Shown: piece by piece, positions 40,329 through 49,036 of the stretch
Layout of the letters: the number at the start of each line of letters is the position of its first letter
Position numbering within the stretch: position 1 is the stretch's first letter
Assembly (NCBI RefSeq): GCF_020217425.1
Contig: NZ_CP084092.1
Span: 124,001-188,000, forward strand
DNA length: 64,000 nt
Direction of reading: 5' to 3'
DNA from: Halomicrobium urmianum
Lineage (GTDB): Archaea; Halobacteriota; Halobacteria; Halobacteriales; Haloarculaceae
Program-made: the position numbers and the translations under genes
Notes under the pieces: generated by a model
The model's database searches: none
What the model was told of the DNA's origin: nothing
The model's input: only the letters and a program-made list of their open reading frames with translations

Positions 40329-41360
40329 TCAGTCGGCGGTACTGGTCGTCGAGGCGGCCTCAGTGCGAAGCGCCCGCACGGAACTGACCACCACGGCCCC
40401 GGCGACGAGCGTCGCGGCGCCGAGGATGACGGCCAGCGAGACGGTCTGGAGGACGGGCACGTCGGCGAACGTCCCGATCTTGCGAAGCGCCACTGCCAGC
40501 GAGCCCAGCAGGAGCATCACGCCGAAGTACACCTTGATCTCGTCCTCGTCGACGAGGCTGGTCGCCGCGGCCCCGATCCGGGCGCCGCCGGCGCTCCCGG
40601 CCAGCAGGGGGACGACGATCGAGAGGTCGACTGCGCCGTCCATCGCGTACAGGAAGCTACCGATCCCGCCCGAGAAGACGATCTCGAACAGGTCGGTCCC
40701 GACCGCGACCGGGACGGGCACGCCGATCAGGTAGAACAGCGCGGGCATGCGGATGAAGCCGCCGCCGACGCCGAGGAACCCGGACAGCAGGCCCGTTGCG
40801 AACGCCACGCCGAGGATCATCCACAGCGACACGGTGACGCCGCCGCGGAGGCTGATCATCGGGGGGACCCGGTAGGACTGGATCGTCTTCGCGATCTCCG
40901 GGATGTCATCCGCGTCGACCTCGCCCTCGGCGTCGTGGCTGACGCCGCCGCCGCCGTCGCCCTTCAGGGCGGTGTAGGTGATGAACGCGCCGATGCCGCC
41001 CAGGAGGGCGACGTAGATGACGCTGACCACCGTGTCGGCGAGGCCGATGTCCTGCAGCCAGTGGAGGCCGATCTTGCCGACCTCGATCCCGGCGGTCGTG
41101 CCCGCGATCATCAGCACCCCGAGCTTGTAGTCGACCTGCCCGAGGTCGCGGTGTTTCAGCGTCGCGATGACCGAGGTGGCGAACACGAACGCCAGCCCGG
41201 ACGCGACGGCGACGTCGGTCTCGTAGCCCATCACCATCAGCGCCGGCGTGACGAGGAACGACCCTCCCATCCCGAAGAAGCCGAACAGGAGGCCGATCAG
41301 CACGCCGAAGCCGGCGAACAGCGCCAGCAGCGCCACGGAGACGCCGAACAGCTCGATCAT
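40329..41360 (-). CDS. TauE/SafE-family sulfite/sulfonate exporter
   Basis: 343 aa, ten-helix TauE/SafE (DUF81) permease. Two homologous halves each open with a Gly-rich GxxxGFFGMGGSFLVTPALMVMG or GLLSGFLGVGGGFIRMPALFYLIG signature, separated by a cytoplasmic loop with GDGGGGVSHDAEGEVDADD. The family moves sulfite, sulfoacetate, thiosulfate and related organosulfur anions. The ATG overlaps the small DUF7512-like gene stop (ATGA), so the two are co-translated. Confidence 0.9.
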   Translation of the reverse strand: MIELFGVSVALLALFAGFGVLIGLLFGFFGMGGSFLVTPALMVMGYETDVAVASGLAFVFATSVIATLKHRDLGQVDYKLGVLMIAGTTAGIEVGKIGLHWLQDIGLADTVVSVIYVALLGGIGAFITYTALKGDGGGGVSHDAEGEVDADDIPEIAKTIQSYRVPPMISLRGGVTVSLWMILGVAFATGLLSGFLGVGGGFIRMPALFYLIGVPVPVAVGTDLFEIVFSGGIGSFLYAMDGAVDLSIVVPLLAGSAGGARIGAAATSLVDEDEIKVYFGVMLLLGSLAVALRKIGTFADVPVLQTVSLAVILGAATLVAGAVVVSSVRALRTEAASTTSTAD

Positions 41361-41512
41361 CGTTCACCTCCCCGCACTGCGTCGACCAGTGCCGGTCCGA
41401 AGAGCTTCTCTAGCAGCCCGTAGCCGACGTACAGCACGATCGCCTCGAGTAGTACGATGCCGATGACGAGGAGCGCCCCGACGACTCCGGTCGCGCTCTC
41501 AAGTCCGAACAT
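41357..41512 (-). CDS. Small single-helix membrane protein (DUF7512-like) upstream of TauE
   Basis: 51 aa: MFGLESATGVVG, then one TM helix (ALLVIGIVLLEAIVLYVGYGLLE) and a short basic/acidic tail. This type of protein, with an E-A-x-V-L-Y-V-G-Y helix end, regularly precedes TauE/SafE genes in haloarchaea. Overlaps the tauE start by ATGA. Probably a subunit or stabiliser of the exporter. Confidence 0.75.
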   Translation of the reverse strand: MFGLESATGVVGALLVIGIVLLEAIVLYVGYGLLEKLFGPALVDAVRGGER

Positions 41513-41590
41513 CGGTCGACACCTCGTTCGTTATTGTCGAAATCATGGATCTCTGCTCACGTACTGCTACTCCGTTGCGTCATTTAACGG

Positions 41591-41611
41591 TTGTGGGACG
41601 AAAATACAATA
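41591..41611. promoter_or_regulatory. Shared 21-bp dyad upstream of DUF7512/TauE operon
   Basis: TTGTG-N11-CAATA, identical half-sites to the trxA site, followed in the gene direction by CCGTTAAATG, as CCCTTAAC follows the trxA site. It lies 79 bp before the minus-strand ATG at 41512, implying a leader of roughly 45 nt if GTTAAATG is the TATA box. Confidence 0.6.
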
Positions 41612-41808
41612 TTACTGCAGCGGATTACACTGCTAACCGATCCGAATATCTTCGTAAGTTATGTGGATACGGGCCGGTCGGCGGCGGTCGAGATTCGCGG
41701 GTGAGAAGGGGGGCTCGTCGCTCGCGCGCGCACCGGCGGGCCGGCGCTTCGGTGGCGGCGGTGAGGGCGATCCGGTCGAGTCCCTCTCGAGGTCGTTCCG
41801 GCGCACGG

Positions 41809-41829
41809 TATTGTTCGACACAAACAATA
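41809..41829. promoter_or_regulatory. Shared 21-bp dyad overlapping UspA TATA box
   Basis: Perfect TATTG-N11-CAATA. The right half overlaps AATATATT (41826-41833), the likely TATA box 23-30 nt before the ATG at 41856; a bound protein would occlude TBP. Confidence 0.7.
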
Positions 41830-41855
41830 TATTGGTCCGGTGCGTGTTCTCACAC

Positions 41856-42692
41856 ATGAGAGCAATCTACGCGACGGACCTCTCGGCGGCCAGCGAAGCG
41901 GCGATACAGAACGAGACCTGCCTCGAGTGCCTCGAGCGGATCGGCGTCGAGGAGATCCACCTCGTCACGGTCGTCCCGTCGAACGTCCACCCGGGGATGC
42001 CCGGGATGGACCTCGAGCAGCGACGCGAACGGGGCCTGGGAGCCTATCAGTCGGTGATGGAGGACGCGGGCTTCGACGTCGAGACCCACGTGGTCCGCGG
42101 GACGCCCCACCGACGGATCAACGGTATCGCGGAGGCCGTCCGCGCGGACATGACTATCGTCGGGTCCCGGGGCCAGAGCCCGCTCGCGAACCGCGTGATC
42201 GGATCGACCGCCCGGAACCTCGCCCGGACGACGGTCGTCCCGCTGCTGGTCAACCGGGTCGAGCGCGAGGAGGACGACCCCGACGTGCTCCGCGAGCACC
42301 TCTTCCAGCGGGTCCTCTACGCGACCGACTTCTCGGAGAACGCCGACCGGGCCTTCGACGCGTTCTCCTACCTCCGGCACGCGACCGAGGAGGCGACGCT
42401 CGTCCACGTGCGGTCGCCGAAGGACGACCTCGACGTGACCCCCGAGGAGAAGCTCGGCGACCTCGCCGGGACGCTCGAGCAGTGGGGCATCGACGTCGAG
42501 ACCGTCGTCAGGGACGGCGACCCCGCGGACGAGATTCTCGACGTCGAGCGGTCGGTCACGCCGACGACGACGCTGGTCGGGTCGCGCGGCCGGAGCCGGC
42601 TCCGCCGGCTGATGCTCGGCAGCGTCTCCGAGGAAATCGTCGCCGGCGCGGCGGGGAACGTCTACCTGGTCCCGCCGCCCCGGACGGCCTGA
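41856..42692 (+). CDS. Tandem UspA-like protein in sulfur cluster
   Basis: 278 aa. Two divergent Usp domains, starting MRAIYATDLSAASEAA and LFQRVLYATDFSENADRA. The ATP loops GSRGQSPLANRVIGST and GSRGRSRLRRLMLGSV retain G-x2-G-x9-G-S/T. A Cys pair, CLEC (residues ~22-25), in domain 1 is unusual for Usp proteins. Leaderless start; the TATA box is overlapped by a perfect copy of the shared dyad, linking this Usp to sulfur stress. Confidence 0.87.
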   Translation: MRAIYATDLSAASEAAIQNETCLECLERIGVEEIHLVTVVPSNVHPGMPGMDLEQRRERGLGAYQSVMEDAGFDVETHVVRGTPHRRINGIAEAVRADMTIVGSRGQSPLANRVIGSTARNLARTTVVPLLVNRVEREEDDPDVLREHLFQRVLYATDFSENADRAFDAFSYLRHATEEATLVHVRSPKDDLDVTPEEKLGDLAGTLEQWGIDVETVVRDGDPADEILDVERSVTPTTTLVGSRGRSRLRRLMLGSVSEEIVAGAAGNVYLVPPPRTA

Positions 42693-42825
42693 GACGGATT
42701 ACTGTAGATCATTGAACGACGCCGGCCCCGGGTCGGCGCATACCGGTCAATCGCTACAACGAACCGTACGAGACGGACTGTCCCCGGTCAGTGACCGTCG
42801 GATCGCCCGGTCACGGCCGGTGATC

Positions 42826-44007
42826 TCAGGCCACCGGGAGCACCAGGACCGCGCCGTAGCCGAGCGCGAACGCGACGGCGAACGACGCGACCCAGGCGCC
42901 CACGGTCACGGCCAGCTTCCGTGCGCTGACGGCGTCGCCGCCGCCGACGGCCGCCCCGCTACCGATGATCGCGCTGACGACGATCTCGTTGAACGAGACC
43001 GGGACGCCGAGCAGCACGGCCAGTTGCGCGATGAGGAAGGAGGGGACGAGCGCGGAGATGGACCGCCGCGGTCCCAGCGACGAGTAGTCCTGCGCGAGCG
43101 ACTTGATCATCCGCGGAGCGCCCGTCCACGACCCGACGAGGATGCCGAGGCCGCCGCCCGCGAGGACGGCGACCGTCGGAACGGCGCTGACGTCGTCGAG
43201 CAGTGGCAACAGCGGACCGACGGCGAGGCCGACCTGGCTGCCGCCGGCGGAGAAGGCCACCAGCGATCCCAGCGAGAGCAGGACTCGCCTGAGCCCTCCG
43301 GCCTGGTCACGCCGGACGTCCCAGCCGACGACGACGGCTATCGCGGCGGCCGCCGCCAGCGTGACGGCCGCCGTGACCGCCGGGCCGGAGACGCCCAGCG
43401 TCCGTCCGGCGAGGCCGGCGAGGGAGCCGGCCGTCCCGCCCGGACCGAGCGTGGCGAACTCGACGTTGGCGAGGACGGCACCGACCAGCCCCGCGAGTAA
43501 CGGGATGCTGTACTCTTCGGGGACGTCCTCGCGCGGGAGCACGCTCGCGATGGCGTAGGCGACGCCCCCGCCGACGAACGGCGTCAGCACCCAGACGCTC
43601 CCGATCTGGAGGTACTTCGACCAGACGGGGGTGCCCCCGAGCGCCAGTCCGACGCCGACGACCGACCCGGTGACGGTGAAGGCCGTCGCGATCGGATAGC
43701 CCGTCTTGATCCCGACGGCCATGAGGCCGGCGCCGATCGCCAGCACGACGATGACGCCGGTGGCGGGGAGGCTGACGCCGCCGATCAGGCCGCTACCGAC
43801 GGCCTCTGAGACGTTCGCTCCCTGCGTCACGGCGCCGGCGAACCCGAGGATCCCGACGACGAACGCGGCGCGCATCGTCGAGACGGCGTTGGCACCGACA
43901 GCGGGAGCGAACGGCGTCGCGCCGCTGGAGCCGGCGCCGATGACCCACGCCATGAACAGGCTCGCGAGTCCAGCGACGAGGAACAGCGTGACTGTGGCTA
44001 CGTCCAT
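42826..44007 (-). CDS. PiT/CysP-family anion permease (phosphate or sulfate/thiosulfate)
   Basis: 393 aa, about ten TM helices. Family hallmarks GANAVSTM near residue 38 in the first half and a corresponding GSWTGAPRMIKSLAQDYSSLGPRRSISALVPSF segment in the second half mark the PiT family, which includes phosphate transporters and the CysP sulfate permease. Being the last gene of an operon with rhodanese-MBL and two YeeE/YedE proteins makes a sulfur anion the likelier substrate (inference). Confidence 0.85.
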   Translation of the reverse strand: MDVATVTLFLVAGLASLFMAWVIGAGSSGATPFAPAVGANAVSTMRAAFVVGILGFAGAVTQGANVSEAVGSGLIGGVSLPATGVIVVLAIGAGLMAVGIKTGYPIATAFTVTGSVVGVGLALGGTPVWSKYLQIGSVWVLTPFVGGGVAYAIASVLPREDVPEEYSIPLLAGLVGAVLANVEFATLGPGGTAGSLAGLAGRTLGVSGPAVTAAVTLAAAAAIAVVVGWDVRRDQAGGLRRVLLSLGSLVAFSAGGSQVGLAVGPLLPLLDDVSAVPTVAVLAGGGLGILVGSWTGAPRMIKSLAQDYSSLGPRRSISALVPSFLIAQLAVLLGVPVSFNEIVVSAIIGSGAAVGGGDAVSARKLAVTVGAWVASFAVAFALGYGAVLVLPVA

Positions 44008-44029
44008 CGAGGAGAGCGAAAAGAGTGCG

Positions 44030-44488
44030 TTAGTCGGCGCCCGCGGTCGCGGGCGCGGCGTTGGTCGATCGGCTCCGCCAGTACCCCTGGACGTAGGCGC
44101 CGACGAACATGCCGGCGAGCGCCCAGAGGATCGTCACGTTGCCGACCCCGAGGCTGGCGTAGGCCGCGCCGGGACAGATGCCCGACAGGCCCCAGCCGAC
44201 GCCGAAGATCGCCCCGCCGATCAGGACGTTCCGGTCGAAGGGCTTCAGGCGTCGCTCGTAGGTGTCGCCGGTGAGCGGCGCGCGGTCGCGGATCCGGGGG
44301 AGGAGCGCGAAGGCGATCCCGGAGACGATCGCGGCGCCGAACATGACGAACACCAGCCCGAAGTCCTCGAACTGGAGGAAGTTCAGCACGACCTCCGGTC
44401 GCGCCATCTGGCTGAACCCGAGCCCGAACCCGAAGATCAGGCCGCCGACGAAGATCAGCGGCTTGAACAGGGGATGTCTGTCAGCCAT
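44030..44488 (-). CDS. YeeE/YedE-type transporter half (DUF6691)
   Basis: 152 aa, four TM helices with the GICPGAAYASLG motif near residue 103 (the conserved Cys of the YeeE/YedE thiosulfate-transporter superfamily). It is the short partner of a two-gene transporter. Its ATG shares one base with the TAA of the partner (TAATG). Confidence 0.88.
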   Translation of the reverse strand: MADRHPLFKPLIFVGGLIFGFGLGFSQMARPEVVLNFLQFEDFGLVFVMFGAAIVSGIAFALLPRIRDRAPLTGDTYERRLKPFDRNVLIGGAIFGVGWGLSGICPGAAYASLGVGNVTILWALAGMFVGAYVQGYWRSRSTNAAPATAGAD

Positions 44489-45045
44489 TACGGGCTCACC
44501 CCCAGCGCGGCGACGATTTGGGCCGTTCCGATCGCCACAGTCAGGAACGTCAGCACGCCGACGATCGACGTCCGCGACGCCGAGCCGACGCCGCAGACCC
44601 CGTGGCCGGACGTGCAGCCCTTGCCGATCCGGGTGCCGATCCCGACCAGGATGCCGCCCAGGAACAGCCGCCAGGGCTGGACGTCAGTCTTCCACAGCGT
44701 CACGCCGGCGACCTCGTACAGCTGGCCGGTCGACCCGGGCTCGTAGAGCGCGCTTGTGATCAGGCCGGACTGGACGGTCGCGGCGAACGCGAGTCCGCCC
44801 AGGATGATGCCGGCCGTGAACACGAGCCGCCAGTCCCGGGAGCCGACGTACTGCTGGAACCGCGACTGGTCGGAGACGTACGACAGCGTCGACTCCAGGA
44901 ACGTGCTCGCGCCGGCGGGGATCCCCGTGCCGACGTAGATGACCACGGTCCCGAGGCCGACGAGCAGTCCGCCGACGGCGTACCGGCTGATCCCGTTGGG
45001 GAACAGCTCGGCGACCGCCTGGAGCAGTACTGGATCAGTGACCAT
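44488..45045 (-). CDS. YeeE/YedE-type transporter half (thiosulfate/sulfur transport)
   Basis: 185 aa; ATG at 45045 (a TTG 12 nt upstream is possible). Four to five TM helices; GKGCTSGHGVCGVGSAS near residue 150 is the signature Cys-containing loop, with a second Cys in CG. In YeeE/TsuA these cysteines guide thiosulfate through the channel. It starts 8 nt after the MBL-rhodanese gene. Confidence 0.88.
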   Translation of the reverse strand: MVTDPVLLQAVAELFPNGISRYAVGGLLVGLGTVVIYVGTGIPAGASTFLESTLSYVSDQSRFQQYVGSRDWRLVFTAGIILGGLAFAATVQSGLITSALYEPGSTGQLYEVAGVTLWKTDVQPWRLFLGGILVGIGTRIGKGCTSGHGVCGVGSASRTSIVGVLTFLTVAIGTAQIVAALGVSP

Positions 45046-45053
45046 CGACGTCC

Positions 45054-46247
45054 TCAATCACCCGCGAGCGACTCCTGGCTCGCGGCGCAGTTGTTCGGGC
45101 CGAGTTCGAGCGTGAACGCCTCCTCGTCGTCGACCTCGTTCTGGCCGAGGTTCGTCGCGATGATGTCCTCGTAGTTGGCCGGCCGCGGCGGCATGTCCGA
45201 GAGGATCAGGTCGACGAACTCGTCCTCGTCCATCGTGAGCGCGTCCATCTCGTCGACGAGGTCGCCGATGGGTGCCGTGTAGGTACCGTCAGCGGCGGGC
45301 TCGGCCGCGTCGCTGAAGTGAGCGCCGCCGATCAGCGTGTCGTCGGGCAGCGTCAGGACCCGCTCCTGCAGCGACTCGTAGAGCATCCGGGCGGCGTCGG
45401 GCGCGCCGTCGTCGCCCTCCTCGAGGTCGGGGCGGGCGACGCTCTCGACGAACAGCCCGTCGCCGGTCGCGAGCAGGCTGTCGTCGACCAGGTACGAGGT
45501 CATGCCCGTGGTGTGGCCGGGCGTGTAGACGGCCTCGATGGTCGCGTCGCCGACCTCGAACGTGTCGCCGTCGGCTGCGGTCGTCAGATCGTCGGCGTAG
45601 GTGACGCCGCGGTCGACCGCGGCGTCGGGGATCACGCCCTCGACGCCCTCGTCGTCGAGGTCGCGCACGCCTGAGATGTGGTCGGCGTGAATGTGCGTGT
45701 CCAGCGCGTACTGCAGGTCGACGCCGAGGTCGTCGGCGTCGTCGAGGTAGCGGTCGGTGAACGCCCGCAGCGGGTCGATGATGGCGGCCTCGCCGTCGTC
45801 GTACAGCAGGTAGCCGAGACAGCCCGAGGAGGGCCGCTGGTACTGCAGCAGCGTGCCGGCGCCGTCGTAGTCGGCGACCTCGACGGTCTCGTAGATGCTC
45901 GCCCAGCCGTTCATGCCGTCCTCGAGGTGGTTGACCTCGTAGCCGCGCTCGGCCAGGGAGCCGGCGACGTACTCGCTGGCGCCGCCCTTCGCACAGAGGA
46001 CAGTGACCTCGCGGTCGTCCGGAATCTGCTCGAGGACGTCGTCGTCGATCTCGTCCTCGAGGAACTCGAAGTACGGGACGTTGATCGACTCGACGTTCTC
46101 GCCGTCGACCCGCCACTCCTCGTAGTCCGAGCTCATCCGTGCGTCGAGGAGAGTGACCGATTCGCCGTCGTCGATTCGCGCCTTCAGCGTTTCCGGTTCG
46201 ATCGAGTCGACCTCGACGTCCGGAGTCGGGAAGTCGTCAGCGTTCAT
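45054..46247 (-). CDS. Rhodanese-metallo-beta-lactamase fusion, persulfide-dioxygenase-like
   Basis: 397 aa. Residues ~12-120 are a rhodanese domain with active-site loop CAKGGASEY (C85); ~125-395 are an MBL domain with THIHADH (184-190), GHTTGMTSY and a later GAHFSDAAE segment. The one-metal ETHE1-like persulfide dioxygenase group has this MBL type and oxidises glutathione or other persulfides to sulfite. The rhodanese part would transfer the sulfane sulfur. ATG at 46247 preferred over a GTG at 46256 by family length. It heads an operon with two YeeE/YedE genes and a PiT/CysP permease. Confidence 0.88.
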   Translation of the reverse strand: MNADDFPTPDVEVDSIEPETLKARIDDGESVTLLDARMSSDYEEWRVDGENVESINVPYFEFLEDEIDDDVLEQIPDDREVTVLCAKGGASEYVAGSLAERGYEVNHLEDGMNGWASIYETVEVADYDGAGTLLQYQRPSSGCLGYLLYDDGEAAIIDPLRAFTDRYLDDADDLGVDLQYALDTHIHADHISGVRDLDDEGVEGVIPDAAVDRGVTYADDLTTAADGDTFEVGDATIEAVYTPGHTTGMTSYLVDDSLLATGDGLFVESVARPDLEEGDDGAPDAARMLYESLQERVLTLPDDTLIGGAHFSDAAEPAADGTYTAPIGDLVDEMDALTMDEDEFVDLILSDMPPRPANYEDIIATNLGQNEVDDEEAFTLELGPNNCAASQESLAGD

Positions 46248-46494
46248 GATGTACACCCCAGGATAACGGGTGGACTCACAAAAAGGTTTGCATAGAAGTT
46301 CCTAATTCACACAATACTGCGTTCCGCCCGCGGTCGCGATATACTAGATGGTTGTTTGGACGCGCATACGACGAGAATGTCATAAGCGAACCGAACATCA
46401 CTGGTTACAGATAGCGGCGGGGACCGATACCCTTTTACGTCAGCATCTAGTATTGTGGGATAGCTCCAATACAGAACAACGGAGCAGATCAACT
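46248..46494. promoter_or_regulatory. Divergent promoter region of MBL-rhodanese and TusA operons
   Basis: 247 bp. On the minus side a CAATA half-site (46312-46316) has only a weak partner (AAGTT, 46296-46300), with a TATA-like CCTTTTTG near 46283. On the plus side CCTTTTACG (46431-46439) is the likely TATA, and a perfect dyad follows at 46451-46471. Confidence 0.55.
46451..46471. promoter_or_regulatory. Shared 21-bp dyad at TusA transcription start region
   Basis: Perfect TATTG-N11-CAATA centred about 25 nt after the TATA-like TTTTAC, so it would cover the transcription start site: a classical repressor position. Confidence 0.72.
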
Positions 46495-46740
46495 ATGAGC
46501 TCGGAATTCGACGTTACGGAGACGCTCGACGTGAAAGGTGCATCGTGTCCCATGCCGGTCGTGAAGACCAAGTCAGCCGTCGACGACCTCGCCGAGGGCG
46601 AGGTCCTCGAGGTACTGGCGACCGACTCCGGCAGTATGAGCGACATCGACGGCTGGGCGGACGGCACAGCGGGCGTCGAGCTCCTCGACCAGGTCGAGGA
46701 CGGAGACGTCTACAAGCACTACGTGCGCAAGACGGAGTGA
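46495..46740 (+). CDS. tusA: TusA-family sulfur carrier
   Basis: 81 aa, SirA/TusA fold. The sulfur-carrying Cys is C18 in KGASCPMPVVKTK, followed by the expected Pro and helix; the second half has VLEVLATDSGSMSDIDGWAD. TusA proteins hold a persulfide and hand it to DsrE-type partners. Two bases before the next gene, forming a three-gene operon tusA-dsrE2-HalOD1. Confidence 0.92.
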   Translation: MSSEFDVTETLDVKGASCPMPVVKTKSAVDDLAEGEVLEVLATDSGSMSDIDGWADGTAGVELLDQVEDGDVYKHYVRKTE

Positions 46741-46742
46741 AC

Positions 46743-47342
46743 ATGAGTACGGACACGCCAGACGCGTCGGCCGAGGACGACAGCGTGGCAGCCGAGGAGG
46801 CTCCCTCCCGCGCGGAGCTCGCGGCCCGCGTCGACGAGCTAGAGGAGCAGCTGGCCGAGGCGACCGCCGACAGCGGCGACGACCAGCAGAAGATGTCGAT
46901 CATCGCGACGAAGGGGACCCTCGACATGGCGTACCCGCCGCTGATCCTCGCGAGCACGGCGGCCGCCTTCGGCTACGAGGTGACGGTCTTCCACACGTTC
47001 TGGGGACTGGACATCCTCCACGAGGAGCGGTCGAAGGACCTGAAGCTGAGCTCCGTCGGCAACCCCAACATGCCGGTCCCGAACGTCGTGGGCGCGCTCC
47101 CCGGGATGGACCGCATGACGACGAAGATGATGGAGAAGAAGATCGACGACAACGAGACGGCCTCCATCGAGGAGCTCATCGAGACGTCCCTGGACATGGG
47201 CGTGGAGTTCCAGGCCTGCCAGATGACCATCGAGCTGATGGACTACGACGAGGACGACTTCTACGACGGCGTCACCACCGGCGTGGGCGCAGCCACGGCG
47301 ATTCAGGACATGGCCGAGGCCGACATCCAGCTCCTCGTCTGA
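46743..47342 (+). CDS. DsrE2-like sulfurtransferase
   Basis: 199 aa. The first ~50 residues are an acidic coiled-coil-like stretch (RAELAARVDELEEQLAEA). From ~51 it is DsrE/DsrF/peroxiredoxin-like: KMSIIATKGTLDMAYPPLILASTAA, HTFWGLDIL and C159 in EFQACQMTIELM, the conserved DsrE2 Cys. The M/G-rich loop PGMDRMTTKMMEKK is typical of DsrE2A. It likely receives sulfur from TusA. The stop overlaps the next start by one base. Confidence 0.9.
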   Translation: MSTDTPDASAEDDSVAAEEAPSRAELAARVDELEEQLAEATADSGDDQQKMSIIATKGTLDMAYPPLILASTAAAFGYEVTVFHTFWGLDILHEERSKDLKLSSVGNPNMPVPNVVGALPGMDRMTTKMMEKKIDDNETASIEELIETSLDMGVEFQACQMTIELMDYDEDDFYDGVTTGVGAATAIQDMAEADIQLLV

Positions 47343-47569
47343 TGGATCTGACTACGCGCAACCCCTCCGACTGGGTCCTCGACGCCATCGCCGACGAGGC
47401 GGGCGTCGACCCAGTCGAACTGACTCCCCCGCTCGCGGACGCCGTCGACCCGGAGGCGCTCGACGCGCTGCTGGAACGGGCCGACCCCGACGTCGAGGTC
47501 GCGATCCGCTTCGAGTATCAGGAGTACGAGGTCGTCGCCCGGGCGGACGGCGGCGTCGACGTCCGGTAA
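47342..47569 (+). CDS. HalOD1 output-domain protein
   Basis: 75 aa. The whole protein matches the halobacterial output domain 1 (HalOD1): WVLDAIADEAGVDPVELTPPLADAVDPEALDALLER, then VAIRFEYQEYEVVARADGGVDV. Normally found in signalling proteins or alone; function unknown. One-base overlap with dsrE2 indicates co-translation with the sulfur carriers. Confidence 0.82.
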   Translation: MDLTTRNPSDWVLDAIADEAGVDPVELTPPLADAVDPEALDALLERADPDVEVAIRFEYQEYEVVARADGGVDVR

Positions 47570-47934
47570 TTTTCGGAACGGACTTCTCTCCCGGCGACCG
47601 TCGGCCGATAGTCACCGCTCGGCCGATCCGCTCTCCAGAGTTGCGACGGGCGCCGTATTCAGTTACGGCTGAGACCGGCAGGAGATACAGGTGAGAGACC
47701 GACGTTCTCGGGAACGGAGCATACGTTTTTCTCCGTGGTGGTCGTCCGTTTGCCCACGTATGTCCGAGGAGTCGACCTGCGAGCGTTACGCTCGGGTGGC
47801 AGCCGACGTCGTGACCCGGGCCGGTTCCGCACGCGGGACCCGGAAATGCTGGACGTGCCTGCTCTGGACCCCGGCGCAGTTCGATCTCGACAACGAACCA
47901 CCGCGGGACGGTACCCGGCTGCCCGGGCGCTGAC
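47570..47934. other. 365-bp intergenic region, no supported gene
   Basis: A 57-codon plus-strand reading from an ATG at 47761 (with CxxxxC-like residues) ends at 47933, but composition and context do not support it. A TATA-like TACGTTTTTC lies near 47721-47731, and no shared dyad is present. Confidence 0.45.
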
Positions 47935-48924
47935 ATGCCGGTCTCGGGCGAGCTACTGACCCTGGTCTCCGCCGGAGCAGTGGCACTGTACACGCTCGTG
48001 ACTGCAGCGAGCGGTGCGATCGACCGGCTACTGGCGCTCGCCGAGTACTACGACGTCCCCGAGGCGCTCGTCGGAACGACGATCCTCGCCGTGGGAACGA
48101 GTTTGCCGGAAATCAGCTCGCACTTCATCGCGTCACTGGGAATTCTCTCCGGTGTCCTCGACTATCGGGCCACCTCGGCCGTCGTCATCGGCGGTAACAC
48201 CGGCTCTTCTGCAGTCCAGCAACTCCTCCTCGTCGGCGTCCTCCTCATCGGCTACGGGAGCTTCGACCTCTCCCGGCGGTTCGTCCGCGAGAGCTACCTG
48301 CCGATGCTGGGCGTGTTCGCCGTGACGATGGGCCTCGCCTGGGGCGGAACGATCAGCCGGCTGGACGGACTCCTGTTGCTGGCCCTCTACGTCGTGTACG
48401 TCGGAGTCAACCTCGTCCGCCGGGATCGAACCCAGGCGCTTCGAGAGCAGGCGAGCACCGATCCCCGTCGCGACGCCGTCGTCGCGACTGGGCTCCTCGT
48501 TCTGGTCCTGCTCTCCGCCTCGCTCGTGCTTTCGGTCATCGAGACGGTCGTCGACGCGCTCACCCTCGGTGGCTCCACGATCGGTATCGTCACCATCGGC
48601 GTGGCCGCCGCACTGCCGGAGCTGACGACGGTGATAGACGCTATCCGTCGGCAGTCGCCCGACGTCGCGCTCGGGACGCTCGTCGGGAGCAACGTCGTCA
48701 ACTCCCTCGTCGGCATCGGGCTCGGCGGCGCCATCTCCACCTACTACGTCCCGCCGGCCGTCGTCCTCTGGGACCTCCCCTTCAAACTCGTCACGGGAGC
48801 TGGACTGCTGGGATGGGCGCTGTACGTGAGAGACGGAACGCTCACGCGGACGGAGGGTGGCTATCTGGTGGTGGCATACTTCGTGTTCGTGGCGGGGCGC
48901 CTCGTGTTGTTCCCGGGGCAGTAG
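47935..48924 (+). CDS. Na+/Ca2+ exchanger-family (CaCA) membrane protein
   Basis: 329 aa, about ten TM helices in two halves. Alpha-1 repeat VGTTILAVGTSLPEISSHFIASL and alpha-2 repeat GIVTIGVAAALPELTTVIDAIRRQSPDVALGTLVGSNVVNSL carry the paired acidic residues of the CaCA ion site. The halves are separated by a cytoplasmic Arg-rich loop. Cation antiport (Ca2+ or other) is likely. ATG preceded by no obvious TATA; position after the sulfur operon may be incidental. Confidence 0.88.
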   Translation: MPVSGELLTLVSAGAVALYTLVTAASGAIDRLLALAEYYDVPEALVGTTILAVGTSLPEISSHFIASLGILSGVLDYRATSAVVIGGNTGSSAVQQLLLVGVLLIGYGSFDLSRRFVRESYLPMLGVFAVTMGLAWGGTISRLDGLLLLALYVVYVGVNLVRRDRTQALREQASTDPRRDAVVATGLLVLVLLSASLVLSVIETVVDALTLGGSTIGIVTIGVAAALPELTTVIDAIRRQSPDVALGTLVGSNVVNSLVGIGLGGAISTYYVPPAVVLWDLPFKLVTGAGLLGWALYVRDGTLTRTEGGYLVVAYFVFVAGRLVLFPGQ

Positions 48925-49036
48925 CGCCAGACGACGCCGCTGGTCGACCTGTGCACCGCCCGGACTCCAGAACGTCGCTTCCGATCGAACGGGCGACCGA
49001 CGCCGTCGTCGCCGCGCTCCCCGACTGCCCGCCGGA

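Noticed and set aside
47761-47934. 57-codon frame with cysteines before CaCA exchanger
   Set aside because: Ends abutting the next gene but lacks haloarchaeal composition and any recognisable pattern; kept only as a remote possibility.
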